Notes: a model not told the origin generated them from the letters alone. Counted from the first letter of the stretch, positions 1 through 6,319 are shown. The stretch: DNA of 7,500 nucleotides from an uncultured Porphyromonadaceae bacterium (GCA_947175455.1 CAMWMW010000071.1:1-7500), one strand, 5' to 3'. A program made the numbers and translations.

Positions 1-743
1 GCATAGGCAAGTATCTTGCCTCCGAAGGGGCGAAGGTCGTGATTCTCGGTCGCCGTAAGGAAGAGGGCGATGCCATAGTGAAGGAGATAAAGGATAACGG
101 AGGTGAAGCCATGTTTCTTGTCACAGATGTGATGGACAAAGAGGTGGTGGAGCGGAATTGCGCGGATATCCTTGCCGCCTATGGAAAGGTAGACTCTCTT
201 CTTAATGCCGCCGGGGGGAATATGCCTGGCGCCACGATTCCTCCCACAGGCACGTTTTTTGATGTTGATGTCGCGGAGTTCGAAAGGGTGCTTAATGTGA
301 ACCTTACCGGAACCGTAATACCGACGCAGGTGTTTCTCAAGCCGATGGCAGATGCCGGGAGAGGAACGATTGTCAACTTCTCCTCGATGGCGGCATTCCG
401 TCCGCTGACCAGAGTGATGGGTTACGGGGCAGCCAAAGCCGGAATATCAAATTTCACGGCATTTATGGCAAATGAAGTTGCCGCCAAGTTCTCTCCGGAG
501 ATTCGAGTGAATGCCATAGCTCCCGGTTTCTTCCTTACAAACCAGAACCGCCGCCTGCTCACCAATCCCGACGGTAGCTATACAGAACGCGGTCAGGACG
601 TGATACGTCAGACTCCGTTCAAGCGCTTCGGGCGCGCAGAAGAACTTTGCGGCACAATCCAGTATCTTATTTCCGACGCGTCTTCGTTTGTGACAGGTAC
701 AGTCGCTGTCGTAGACGGAGGCTTCAATGTGTTCGCGATGTGA
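1..743 (+). CDS. SDR-family oxidoreductase, probably D-mannonate oxidoreductase-like (5' end outside window)
   Basis: This is the C-terminal part of an NAD(P)-dependent short-chain dehydrogenase. The open frame runs in from the left edge (first full codon at position 3), so the true start and most of the TGxxxGxG nucleotide-binding loop are missing; only its end, G-I-G-K, can be read. The NAAGGN motif is at 204-221. The catalytic Ser codon is 384-386 (in NFSSM), Tyr is 423-425 and Lys is 435-437 (YGAAK); the 13-residue Ser-Tyr spacing is normal for the family. The segments PTQVF, ISNFTAF, RVNAIAPGFFLTNQNR and TPFKRFG resemble the SDR-type fructuronate reductase / D-mannonate oxidoreductase of Bacillus (YjmF/UxuB-like), an enzyme of hexuronate breakdown that interconverts fructuronate and mannonate. 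The SDR assignment is certain. The substrate is inferred from remembered family sequences, and no uxuA partner is visible because the upstream DNA lies outside the window. The enzyme should be cytoplasmic. Confidence 0.9.
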   Translation, partial: IGKYLASEGAKVVILGRRKEEGDAIVKEIKDNGGEAMFLVTDVMDKEVVERNCADILAAYGKVDSLLNAAGGNMPGATIPPTGTFFDVDVAEFERVLNVNLTGTVIPTQVFLKPMADAGRGTIVNFSSMAAFRPLTRVMGYGAAKAGISNFTAFMANEVAAKFSPEIRVNAIAPGFFLTNQNRRLLTNPDGSYTERGQDVIRQTPFKRFGRAEELCGTIQYLISDASSFVTGTVAVVDGGFNVFAM

Positions 744-837
744 CAACCATGTATCCGTCGGTTTGACAACCCGAAAGGAGAATGGTGCCGGACAGGTGAA
801 TTGTGTAGCAAAATTGTAATCTGAAAAAATATTTTGA

Positions 838-857
838 ATAGTATTTGCAAATATTAT
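838..857. promoter_or_regulatory. Dyad-symmetric element overlapping the -33 box, possible operator
   Basis: TATTTGCAAATA at 842-853 is a perfect 12-bp palindrome. After one mismatched pair on each side (841/854), the symmetry continues for three more pairs, so 18 of 20 bases at 838-857 are symmetric. The element covers the TTTG box of the promoter, a position where a dimeric repressor could bind. The DNA is very AT-rich, so chance symmetry is quite possible. No regulator gene is visible nearby. Confidence 0.3.
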
Positions 858-876
858 GAATATTTTGTTATCTTTG
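844..876 (+). promoter_or_regulatory. Bacteroidota-type promoter for the DJ-1/yigZ operon
   Basis: A TTTG box at 844-847 and TATCTTTG at 869-876 are separated by 21 bases. This matches the TTTG / TAnnTTTG pattern used by the primary sigma factor of Bacteroidota. Transcription would begin a few bases after 876, leaving a leader of roughly 55 bases before the ATG at 938. The leader contains a CA-rich run (about 894-914) and no Shine-Dalgarno sequence; the start codon is preceded by A-rich DNA, which is usual in this phylum. Confidence 0.7.
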
Positions 877-937
877 TAAATGAGTTGGAGAGATTACACA
901 CATACACACAATCACTAATGAATTAAAACGAAAAGCT

Positions 938-1528
938 ATGAGAGAATCTTATGTATTTCTTGCCGATGGTTTTGAGGAAGTCGAGGCATTGACTCCTGTG
1001 GATGTTTTGCGCCGTGCCGGTATGCCTGTAAAAACGGTTTCGATAACTTCATCGCTTCAGGTCACCGGGGCACATGGCGTTACAGTAACAGCCGATCTGA
1101 TATTCAACAATGCTCTGTTCAAGGATGCCGCCTGGCTGATACTTCCCGGTGGTATGCCCGCTGCCACAAATCTATATGATTTCGATCCGTTGCACGGTCT
1201 GTTGCAGAACCAATACGACTCCAGAAGCGGCAGAATAGCCGCGATATGCGCGTCACCGGCAGTGGTGCTAGGGCAGATGGGTCTTCTTAAAGGTCGTGAA
1301 GCCACATGCTATCCCGGTTTCGAGGATATGATGGAAGGTGCGGTCCATTCGGAGAAGAGGGTGGTGACCGACAGTAAGTTCGTGCTTGGCGCGGGACCCG
1401 CGTTGGCTCTCAAATGGTCGCTTGCAATCGTTGAAGCCGAACTGGGAAGAGAGAAAGCCGACAATGTCGCCGCCGGAATGCTGCTTTACAGCAAGAACCG
1501 CATAGATGTAGACAACTACTTCGGATAA
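938..1528 (+). CDS. DJ-1/PfpI (YajL-like) family protein
   Basis: This 196-residue cytoplasmic protein spans a full DJ-1/ThiJ/PfpI domain, the usual length for single-domain members. The conserved acidic residue is E16 in DGFEEVEALTPVDVLRRAG, and LPGGMP lies at 69-74. The nucleophilic cysteine is C104 in the elbow AICASPAVVLG, followed by ATCYPGFEDM and a C-terminal GAGPALALKWSLAIVEAELG segment. DJ-1 and YajL relatives are linked to defence against oxidative and carbonyl stress (glyoxalase and disputed deglycase activities, chaperone function). Which of these applies here cannot be read from the sequence. The position of human DJ-1 His126 is occupied by Tyr, so a classic Cys-His pair is not evident. 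The ATG at 938 fits the domain start exactly and lies downstream of a good promoter. The IMPACT-family gene begins 51 bases after its stop and is probably cotranscribed. Confidence 0.93.
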   Translation: MRESYVFLADGFEEVEALTPVDVLRRAGMPVKTVSITSSLQVTGAHGVTVTADLIFNNALFKDAAWLILPGGMPAATNLYDFDPLHGLLQNQYDSRSGRIAAICASPAVVLGQMGLLKGREATCYPGFEDMMEGAVHSEKRVVTDSKFVLGAGPALALKWSLAIVEAELGREKADNVAAGMLLYSKNRIDVDNYFG

Positions 1529-1579
1529 ACTCAGACAGTTTCTTGGAAGCTGTTAGAAAATAAAAGTGTAAAAGCATAG

Positions 1580-2185
1580 ATGTCAGATATCTATTATACG
1601 ATTAAGGGAGCCGGTGAGTCTCAATATAAAGAGAAGATGAGCCGGTTCCTCTCTTTTGCAATTCCCGTGTCTGATGCCGAGGAGGCGAAGGGGGAGGTCA
1701 AACGGTTTCAGAACCGTTATCATGACGCGCGTCATGTGTGCTGGGCATACATGATAGGTCCTGACCGTCTTGAATGGCAGCTTAACGACAACGGCGAGCC
1801 CTCGGGCACAGCCGGCAAGCCGATACTCGGTCAGATCAACAGTCTTGAGCTTACCGACGTGCTTGTTATTGTTGTCAGGTACTTCGGCGGTATCAAGCTC
1901 GGCACGTCAGGACTCATCTCCGCCTACAGGGAAGCGGCGCGTCTCGCACTTGAAGAGGCGGGAAAGAAAGAGCTTCGCAAGATGTCGAGGCTCAGGATCG
2001 TATTTCCCTATGTCGGTGCGGACGGAGTGATGCGTCTTGTAAAAGGTAATGACATAAGTATCGTGGAGCGGACATTCGACAATACCTGTGGAATGACCAT
2101 CGAGTATCCGGAAAGTATGCATGAGGAAATATCAGGCAGATTATCGAAAATAGACGGCGTGTCGATAGTTGATGAAAACGGGTGA
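1580..2185 (+). CDS. IMPACT family protein, YigZ-like
   Basis: This 201-residue protein has the two-domain layout of YigZ. The N-terminal UPF0029/Impact domain carries YHDARHVCWAY at 47-57, DNGEPSGTAGKPIL at 70-83 and the family signature RYFGGIKLGTSGL at 100-112. A C-terminal ferredoxin-like domain (about 137-201, DUF1949 type) follows. Length and motifs match intact bacterial homologues. Eukaryotic IMPACT regulates the eIF2-alpha kinase GCN2. The bacterial proteins have a suspected nucleic-acid or translation-factor-binding role but no firmly established function. The ATG at 1580 is 51 bases after the DJ-1-family stop with no clear promoter or strong terminator between, so the two probably form an operon. 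Pairing with a DJ-1-family stress protein hints at a housekeeping or stress role, which is only inference. Confidence 0.93.
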   Translation: MSDIYYTIKGAGESQYKEKMSRFLSFAIPVSDAEEAKGEVKRFQNRYHDARHVCWAYMIGPDRLEWQLNDNGEPSGTAGKPILGQINSLELTDVLVIVVRYFGGIKLGTSGLISAYREAARLALEEAGKKELRKMSRLRIVFPYVGADGVMRLVKGNDISIVERTFDNTCGMTIEYPESMHEEISGRLSKIDGVSIVDENG

Positions 2186-2194
2186 AAAAATGGT

Positions 2195-2221
2195 TTCAGA
2201 CACTCTTCGAGACTGAATTTT
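2195..2221 (+). terminator. Weak intrinsic terminator after the yigZ-like gene
   Basis: TTCAG (2195-2199) can pair with CTGAA (2213-2217). An inner CTC/GAG stem (2203-2205 with 2209-2211, numbering approximate by a base) and a short internal loop lie between them, and TTTT follows at 2218-2221. It lies 10 bases after the stop codon. The stem is short and interrupted, so termination may be partial. Confidence 0.35.
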
Positions 2222-2284
2222 AATAAAAAAACGCCAAAAACATCAGAAAATCACGCTGAAATATATAAGGTTTCAAAAAAAATT

Positions 2285-2301
2285 GCGATATTTGCATCGC
2301 C
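2285..2301 (+). promoter_or_regulatory. Candidate promoter -7 box and inverted repeat upstream of HU
   Basis: GATATTTG at 2287-2294 resembles the Bacteroidota TAnnTTTG box with one mismatch. It sits inside a short inverted repeat, GCGAT (2285-2289) and ATCGC (2295-2299), separated by 5 bases. A CAAATTTG palindrome follows at 2301-2308. I do not find a TTTG box at the expected distance upstream (around 2262-2266), so the assignment is weak. An HU gene would be expected to have its own strong promoter in the 185-base gap 2186-2370, and this is the best candidate there. Confidence 0.35.
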
Positions 2302-2370
2302 AAATTTGCTCAGGCACTTTTGGATAGCAAGATTATACGAAAAAGTGTATAAAGATAAAATACCAAAACA

Positions 2371-2643
2371 ATGACAAAGGCAGATATTGTAAACGAGATC
2401 TCCCGCAGCACAGGCCTTGAGAAGGCAGCCGTGCTCGCAACAGTTGAGAAATTCATGGAAGTCGTGAAAGATTCTATGGCAAACGGCAACAATGTATATC
2501 TCCGCGGTTTCGGCAGCTTCATCATCAAGAACCGCAAAGAGAAAACAGCACGTAACATTTCTCGCAACACGACAATCAAAATCCCGGCACACAAGGTTCC
2601 GGCGTTCAAACCCTCAAAAGTTTTCCTTGAGGACGTAAAATAA
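2371..2643 (+). CDS. HU family DNA-binding protein
   Basis: This is a 90-residue nucleoid-associated protein of HU/IHF type, the standard length. The N-terminal helical dimerisation region is residues 1-40. The family signature GFGSF is at 46-50, followed by a basic beta-arm (about 53-78, rich in K and R) with the intercalating-type proline in TIKIPAHKVPAF, and the C-terminal helix PSKVFLEDVK. Such proteins bind and bend DNA as dimers, compact the nucleoid and assist replication, recombination and transcription. HU and IHF cannot be separated confidently in Bacteroidota, so no symbol is given. The start is preceded by A-rich DNA without a Shine-Dalgarno site. The very small basic-protein gene follows 55 bases downstream and RNase G after that, suggesting a shared transcript for nucleic-acid-handling proteins. 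Confidence 0.95.
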   Translation: MTKADIVNEISRSTGLEKAAVLATVEKFMEVVKDSMANGNNVYLRGFGSFIIKNRKEKTARNISRNTTIKIPAHKVPAFKPSKVFLEDVK

Positions 2644-2698
2644 AATTTTCCCGAGAGATATAGAATTAAAACAAGTATAATTATTAATACCGACAATC

Positions 2699-2788
2699 AT
2701 GCCAAGCGGAAAAAAGAGAAAAGGTCATAAGATGGCCACTCACAAGCGCAAAAAAAGACTGAGAAAGAATCGTCATAAGAAGAAATAA
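2699..2788 (+). CDS. AURKAIP1/COX24-domain small basic protein (bS22/mS38-like), 29 aa
   Basis: A 29-codon gene starts with ATG at 2699 and stops with TAA at 2786-2788. The product begins MPSGKKRKGHKMATHKRKKR and ends LRKNRHKKK. More than half the residues are Lys, Arg or His, with no acidic residue and only one leucine. The HKMATHKRKKRLRK core matches the AURKAIP1/COX24 C-terminal domain, found in mitochondrial ribosomal protein mS38 and in the mycobacterial small-subunit protein bS22. By that relation it should bind 16S rRNA in the small ribosomal subunit; this is inference from family membership. Placement between HU and RNase G, codon-perfect reading and absence of any competing gene support it. 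It is short enough for gene callers to miss. A second Met at residue 12 could be an internal start but would cut the conserved part. Confidence 0.85.
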   Translation: MPSGKKRKGHKMATHKRKKRLRKNRHKKK

Positions 2789-2811
2789 TCGCGGCTATAG
2801 AGACCCGATTG

Positions 2812-2827
2812 TTCTATGCGCATAGAA
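2812..2827. repeat. 16-bp perfect palindrome in the rng leader
   Basis: TTCTATGCGCATAGAA is exactly self-complementary. In RNA it could form a 6-bp stem with a GCGC loop, extended by a G-U and two U-A pairs (2809-2811 with 2828-2830). It is not followed by a T-run, so it is not an intrinsic terminator. As DNA it could be a dimeric-protein site; as RNA it could be a stem or a loop-loop dimerisation element in the leader of the ribonuclease gene. Its function is unknown. Confidence 0.5.
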
Positions 2828-2836
2828 TAACGAAAC

Positions 2837-2890
2837 AAGGACAGACCCGCCGCGCCTCCACGGTCGTGGTGAGTTTGTCCTTAAATTTTT
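2837..2890 (+). terminator. Long terminator-like hairpin just upstream of rng (possible attenuator)
   Basis: Bases 2837-2857 pair with 2862-2882 around a CCAC tetraloop. Ten consecutive pairs come first, then a C-A mismatch, seven pairs, a C-U mismatch and two pairs; four of the 19 pairs are G-U. AAATTTTT follows at once (2883-2890), and the ribonuclease ATG is only 7 bases further on. The form is that of a strong intrinsic terminator, but its place against a start codon suggests regulated readthrough or control of ribosome access. E. coli RNase E is known to regulate its own mRNA through leader hairpins; a similar role here is inference. Confidence 0.6.
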
Positions 2891-2897
2891 AAACCGA

Positions 2898-4523
2898 ATG
2901 AAAAGCGAATTAGTAGTAGACGTCCAGCAGGAAGAGGTGTCGATAGCCTTGCTTGAAGACTCGCGTCTTGTGTCGCTGCAGAAGGAGAGCCGCAATATAG
3001 CGTATGCCGTAGGCGACCTTTACCTTGCCAAAGTGAAGAAGATAATGCCGGGTCTGAACGCCGCCTTCCTTGATGTAGGCTATGAGAAAGATGCTTTTCT
3101 TCATTATCTCGACCTCGGAGCCCAGTTCAGCACATACAGTAAATTCATCGCAGAGGCGATGGCGGATAAGAAGCGGGTTCCGTTAATTTCAAAATTCAAG
3201 CTTGAGCCGGATATATCCAAACAGGGCACCATCGGAGAAGTCATAAAACCTGGCGACCAGCTCCTCGTCCAGATAGCCAAGGAACCGATCTCATCCAAGG
3301 GACCGCGTCTCACAACGGAGATTTCATTCACCGGGCGGTTTATGGTTCTGATGCCATTCGGTGATAAAATCTCTATTTCGCAGAAAATAAAATCCACCGA
3401 AGAGAAGATACGGCTACGCCAGCTGATGAGCAGCATCAAGCCCAAGGGATTCAGCGTGATTGTACGCACTTCCGCTGAAAACAAACGTGTGGCGGAGCTG
3501 AACCATGAAATGCGCACGCTCGTCAAATGCTGGGAAGAGTCTATCGCCAAGATGCAGCGCAGTCAGTCGCCGGCGTTGATTTATGAAGAAGATTCCCGTA
3601 TGGTAAGCGTAATCCGCGACATCTTCAGCCCGAATTTTGAAAACATCTATGTAAATGAAGCTGAGGCATTCACTCAGATTCAGAATTACGTGTCGTTGAT
3701 CGCTCCCGAAAACAAGGATATCGTCAAGCTATATGCCAAAGACACTCCGATTTTCGACCATTTCAACATCACGCGTCAGATAAAAAGCAGTTTCGGAAAG
3801 ACAGTATCATTCAAGAGCGGCGCCTACATTATCATCGAGCACACGGAAGCGCTTCATGTGGTTGATGTGAACTCCGGCAACAGGAGCAAGGCATCATCCG
3901 ATCAGGAGTCCAACGCCCTTGATGTAAATCTCAAGGCGGCGGACGAGATAGCGCGTCAGTTGCGGTTGCGCGACATGGGTGGAATCATAGTGATTGATTT
4001 TATCGACATGAACAAGCAGGAGCACCGTCAGGCATTGTATGACCACATGCGCGAAGTCATGGCTAACGACAGAGCCCGCCACAATATTTTGCCACTGAGC
4101 AAATTCGGACTCATGCAGATAACCCGCCAGCGGGTGCGTCCGGCTCTTGACATAACCACCAGCGAGACATGTCCTTCATGTTTCGGCAAAGGAGAGGTGC
4201 AGCCTTCGATACTCTTTACCGACAAACTGGAAGAAAAAATCGAATATCTTGTGGACCATCTCAAGATAAAGAAATTCAAAATGTATGTGCACCCATATGT
4301 CGAGGCATATGTGAAAAAAGGGATGTTCTCTCTTTATGGCAAATGGAAATTGCGTTTCGGGCGAGGTGTTAAGATTATCCCCGACGAATCGCTCGCCTAT
4401 CTTGAATACAAGGTAGTTGACGACACCAACAAAGAGATTGACCTTAAGGAGGAACGTGACATGAGCTCAAGTCAGAGCAAGAACCGCGTCAGACTTAAAA
4501 ACAGAGATAAAGAAGAGAATTGA
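2898..4523 (+). CDS. rng: Ribonuclease G/E family endoribonuclease
   Basis: This 541-residue single-strand-specific endoribonuclease acts in rRNA maturation and mRNA decay in the cytoplasm. An N-terminal S1 RNA-binding region (about 35-130) includes GLNAAFLDVGYEKDAFLHY at 52-70. It carries an insertion of roughly 20-25 residues (about 75-115) relative to E. coli RNase G, which partly explains the greater length (E. coli RNase G is 489). The catalytic domain follows, with RLTTEISFTGRFMVLMP, the 5'-sensor/RNase H-like region and the metal-binding aspartates D323 (VVDVNSG) and D367 (VIDFIDM). The zinc-link cysteines are C425 and C428 in TCPSCFGKG. The C-terminal part (about 440-541) is a small domain ending in a basic, polar tail. 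The long unstructured degradosome scaffold of RNase E is absent, so RNase G is the better name. The gene follows HU and the bS22-like gene, with a structured leader directly before its start. Confidence 0.95.
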   Translation: MKSELVVDVQQEEVSIALLEDSRLVSLQKESRNIAYAVGDLYLAKVKKIMPGLNAAFLDVGYEKDAFLHYLDLGAQFSTYSKFIAEAMADKKRVPLISKFKLEPDISKQGTIGEVIKPGDQLLVQIAKEPISSKGPRLTTEISFTGRFMVLMPFGDKISISQKIKSTEEKIRLRQLMSSIKPKGFSVIVRTSAENKRVAELNHEMRTLVKCWEESIAKMQRSQSPALIYEEDSRMVSVIRDIFSPNFENIYVNEAEAFTQIQNYVSLIAPENKDIVKLYAKDTPIFDHFNITRQIKSSFGKTVSFKSGAYIIIEHTEALHVVDVNSGNRSKASSDQESNALDVNLKAADEIARQLRLRDMGGIIVIDFIDMNKQEHRQALYDHMREVMANDRARHNILPLSKFGLMQITRQRVRPALDITTSETCPSCFGKGEVQPSILFTDKLEEKIEYLVDHLKIKKFKMYVHPYVEAYVKKGMFSLYGKWKLRFGRGVKIIPDESLAYLEYKVVDDTNKEIDLKEERDMSSSQSKNRVRLKNRDKEEN

Positions 4524-4551
4524 TTCTTATAGCTTCTCCTCCATATCGGAG

Positions 4552-4603
4552 AATTAAATATAAAGAGTCCGCACTCATGAGTGCGGACTCTTTATATTTA
4601 ATT
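4552..4603. terminator. Bidirectional intrinsic terminator, 52-bp perfect palindrome
   Basis: The whole segment 4552-4603 is self-complementary without a mismatch, with its centre between 4577 and 4578. The G/C-rich core AGAGTCCGCACTCA pairs with its complement and is flanked by A-rich DNA on the left and T-rich DNA on the right. Either strand therefore yields a strong hairpin ending in a U-rich tail. It lies 28 bases after the rng stop and 16 bases beyond the end of the minus-strand membrane-protein gene, the expected place for a shared terminator of convergent genes. A smaller TTCTCC/GGAGAA stem (4534-4539 with 4548-4553) abuts it and may compete at its left edge. Confidence 0.9.
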
Positions 4604-4619
4604 AGATCTGAATACGCAT

Positions 4620-4901
4620 TTATCTTAATACGGTATATAATATTGCTGCAAAATTGAAAACCAGTATAATAATGCAGGATTCAATTATATACGTTTTATA
4701 TTCTTTTGTCTGTTTAGTTGCGAAAATATAAAACAAGACATATGCCAATATAATATCCCCAAGTGTTATTGCAGTCCAAATTATCCATATTGGGGAAATC
4801 TGCAATATGATCATAAGAATAGGCAAAGTAACTAAACCATATACGGCTCCGTAAATGATTTTCTTACCCGGAATATTTAAGTCCCTTAAATCTTTCATCA
4901 T
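4620..4901 (-). CDS. Hypothetical small membrane protein, three predicted helices
   Basis: I do not recognise this 93-residue protein. It is strongly hydrophobic, with three likely membrane segments at about 14-35, 38-61 and 70-92. They are separated by short polar stretches: an N-terminal MMKDLRDLNIPGKK, and ATKQTKEYKTY between helices two and three. There is no cleavable signal peptide or catalytic motif. The basic N-terminus and the basic loop after helix two suggest these face the cytoplasm. Two adjacent ATGs (4901 and 4898) are possible starts. The DNA is visibly more AT-rich than the flanking genes, which may mean recent acquisition, weak codon constraint or simply membrane-protein composition. 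It begins 70 bases after folC ends and could be the last gene of that operon; I find no clear TTTG / TAnnTTTG promoter in the gap. It ends close to the bidirectional terminator, as a real gene would. Confidence 0.7.
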   Translation of the reverse strand: MMKDLRDLNIPGKKIIYGAVYGLVTLPILMIILQISPIWIIWTAITLGDIILAYVLFYIFATKQTKEYKTYIIESCIIILVFNFAAILYTVLR

Positions 4902-4971
4902 GTTCTTATTACGCCCTTTATCGGAGATATATTAGCTACATAATACTAATTTATTCGTCCTGAAGGTTGTG

Positions 4972-6318
4972 CTAATGCCATACATTTCTGATATTCCAAG
5001 TTTTAAGATAATCGGCAACAACGAATGTAGAACCACCAATATAAATTACGTCGGAAGATGTGGCGCAATTGGTAGCAGCATAAACAGCTTCTTTGACCGA
5101 TTCAAATTTGCCGGCAATCGTGATGCCGTTTGCCTGGCATTTGTCTGCGAGGATATCGACCGGCATTGCGCGGGGAATTGCTGCTTGAGTTATATAATAC
5201 GCCGCCTCTTTAGGGAATAGGGGGAGGATATGATCCACATCTTTATCGGAAACAAAGCCTATGATCATAAACAGTTTTGCATTTGTTGCATGCCTGTGTC
5301 TTTTCTGCATAATCTCATTTAGCTGATGGAGATTATACCTCAATCCCGCTTCATTGTGACCGGTATCACAAATTGTGAGGGGAGAGGACGACATTCGCAT
5401 CCAACGCCCCATAAGCCCTGTATTTTCAACAACCTTCTCTATTCCTTCGCGCGTTTTTTCTTTATCAAGTCCGATTCCGACATCAGGAAGGATATTGAGG
5501 ATGTTGAGGAGCGTGTTGATATTTTTCTTCTGGTATTCCCCGGCAAGAGGGAGGAGGAAGTCGCCAATAAGAGGAGACGAACATTGCCATCCCCATTCGT
5601 CATCCGGAGTAAACGAGGTGATGAGGGGAGTGTTGTAAGCCTCCTTTAGTGTCGCGCCTGTTGCTACGGCATGGTTGCGGAAAACCGTTTCTGTCTCCGG
5701 AGAGGCTTCCCCAATTACGCATGGCACGCAGGGTTTCATTATCCCTGCCTTTTCCAAGGCGATTTTTGAAAGAGAGTCACCTAAAAATTGCGTATGGTCG
5801 AAAGATATGTTGGTGATTGCGGACAACACGGGCGTAATGATATTTGTGGAATCCAGTCTGCCGCCCATGCCGACTTCGATTACGGCTATATCCACATTCT
5901 CCGATGCGAACCAGTCGAAAGCCATCATCATGGTAAGTTCGAAGAACGATGGATCTATCTCTTTGTCAGATTCCCGCCAGCGTCGGGTAACGTCTATTAC
6001 CTTTTCTTTCGGAATCATTTCGCCGTTGATTCGCATGCGTTCACGGAAATCGGCAAGATGGGGAGAAGTGTACAAGCCTGTTCTGTAACCGTTTGCCTGC
6101 AAGACGGAAGCAAGCATATGCGAAGTGCTTCCCTTGCCGTTTGTGCCGGCGATATGTATGGAACGGAATCGCCTGTGCGGGTTTCCGAAAAGATTGTCGA
6201 GAGCTATGGTCCGGTCAAGTCCCGGTTTATAAGCTGCCGCACCTACACGCGAGAACATCGGCAGACGCGTATAAAGGTATTCGAGAGCTTCGTTGTATGA
6301 TTCTTCCGGATTGTTCAT
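4972..6318 (-). CDS. folC: Bifunctional folylpolyglutamate synthase / dihydrofolate synthase
   Basis: This 448-residue Mur-ligase-type enzyme joins glutamate to dihydropteroate to make dihydrofolate, and adds further glutamates to reduced folates, using ATP in the cytoplasm. The P-loop GTNGKGS is at 58-64, TSPHL at 84-88 and the omega-loop region up to about 100. EVGMGGRLDSTN is at 148-159, and ITNISFDHTQFLG leads to K190 in LEKAGI, the lysine carbamylated in this family. The C-terminal domain opens with GRWMR and then CDTGHNEAG (317-325), the counterpart of the D-G-A-H-N motif. A third block, MIIGFVSDKDV, precedes the end. Length is normal and no key residue is missing. Translation starts 1 base after the stop of the second chromate-transporter-family gene (TGA-C-ATG), so the two are almost certainly cotranscribed and translationally coupled. 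The family is certain; whether it does both reactions is assumed from bacterial relatives. Confidence 0.95.
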   Translation of the reverse strand: MNNPEESYNEALEYLYTRLPMFSRVGAAAYKPGLDRTIALDNLFGNPHRRFRSIHIAGTNGKGSTSHMLASVLQANGYRTGLYTSPHLADFRERMRINGEMIPKEKVIDVTRRWRESDKEIDPSFFELTMMMAFDWFASENVDIAVIEVGMGGRLDSTNIITPVLSAITNISFDHTQFLGDSLSKIALEKAGIMKPCVPCVIGEASPETETVFRNHAVATGATLKEAYNTPLITSFTPDDEWGWQCSSPLIGDFLLPLAGEYQKKNINTLLNILNILPDVGIGLDKEKTREGIEKVVENTGLMGRWMRMSSSPLTICDTGHNEAGLRYNLHQLNEIMQKRHRHATNAKLFMIIGFVSDKDVDHILPLFPKEAAYYITQAAIPRAMPVDILADKCQANGITIAGKFESVKEAVYAATNCATSSDVIYIGGSTFVVADYLKTWNIRNVWH

Positions 6319-6319
6319 G

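Noticed and set aside
744..820. Terminator after the SDR gene
   Set aside because: Only a short, bulged TCGG/CCGA pairing is visible, with no T-run; nothing here can be supported as a terminator.
179..850. Minus-strand open frames opposite the SDR gene and the following gap
   Set aside because: They lie antisense to a clearly conserved gene, have no recognisable domain, and show compositions typical of shadow frames.
918..926. Two-codon mini-frame ATG AAT TAA just before the DJ-1-family start
   Set aside because: Too short to call as a leader peptide; such a triplet combination is expected by chance in AT-rich leaders.
1531..1555. Possible terminator between the DJ-1-family and yigZ-like genes (ACAGTTT/AAGCTGT stem)
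   Set aside because: The stem is short, includes a G-U pair, and no T-run follows, so it is unlikely to separate the two genes.
2444..2696. Minus-strand frames opposite the HU gene
   Set aside because: HU is complete and canonical on the plus strand, and the antisense translations show no domain.
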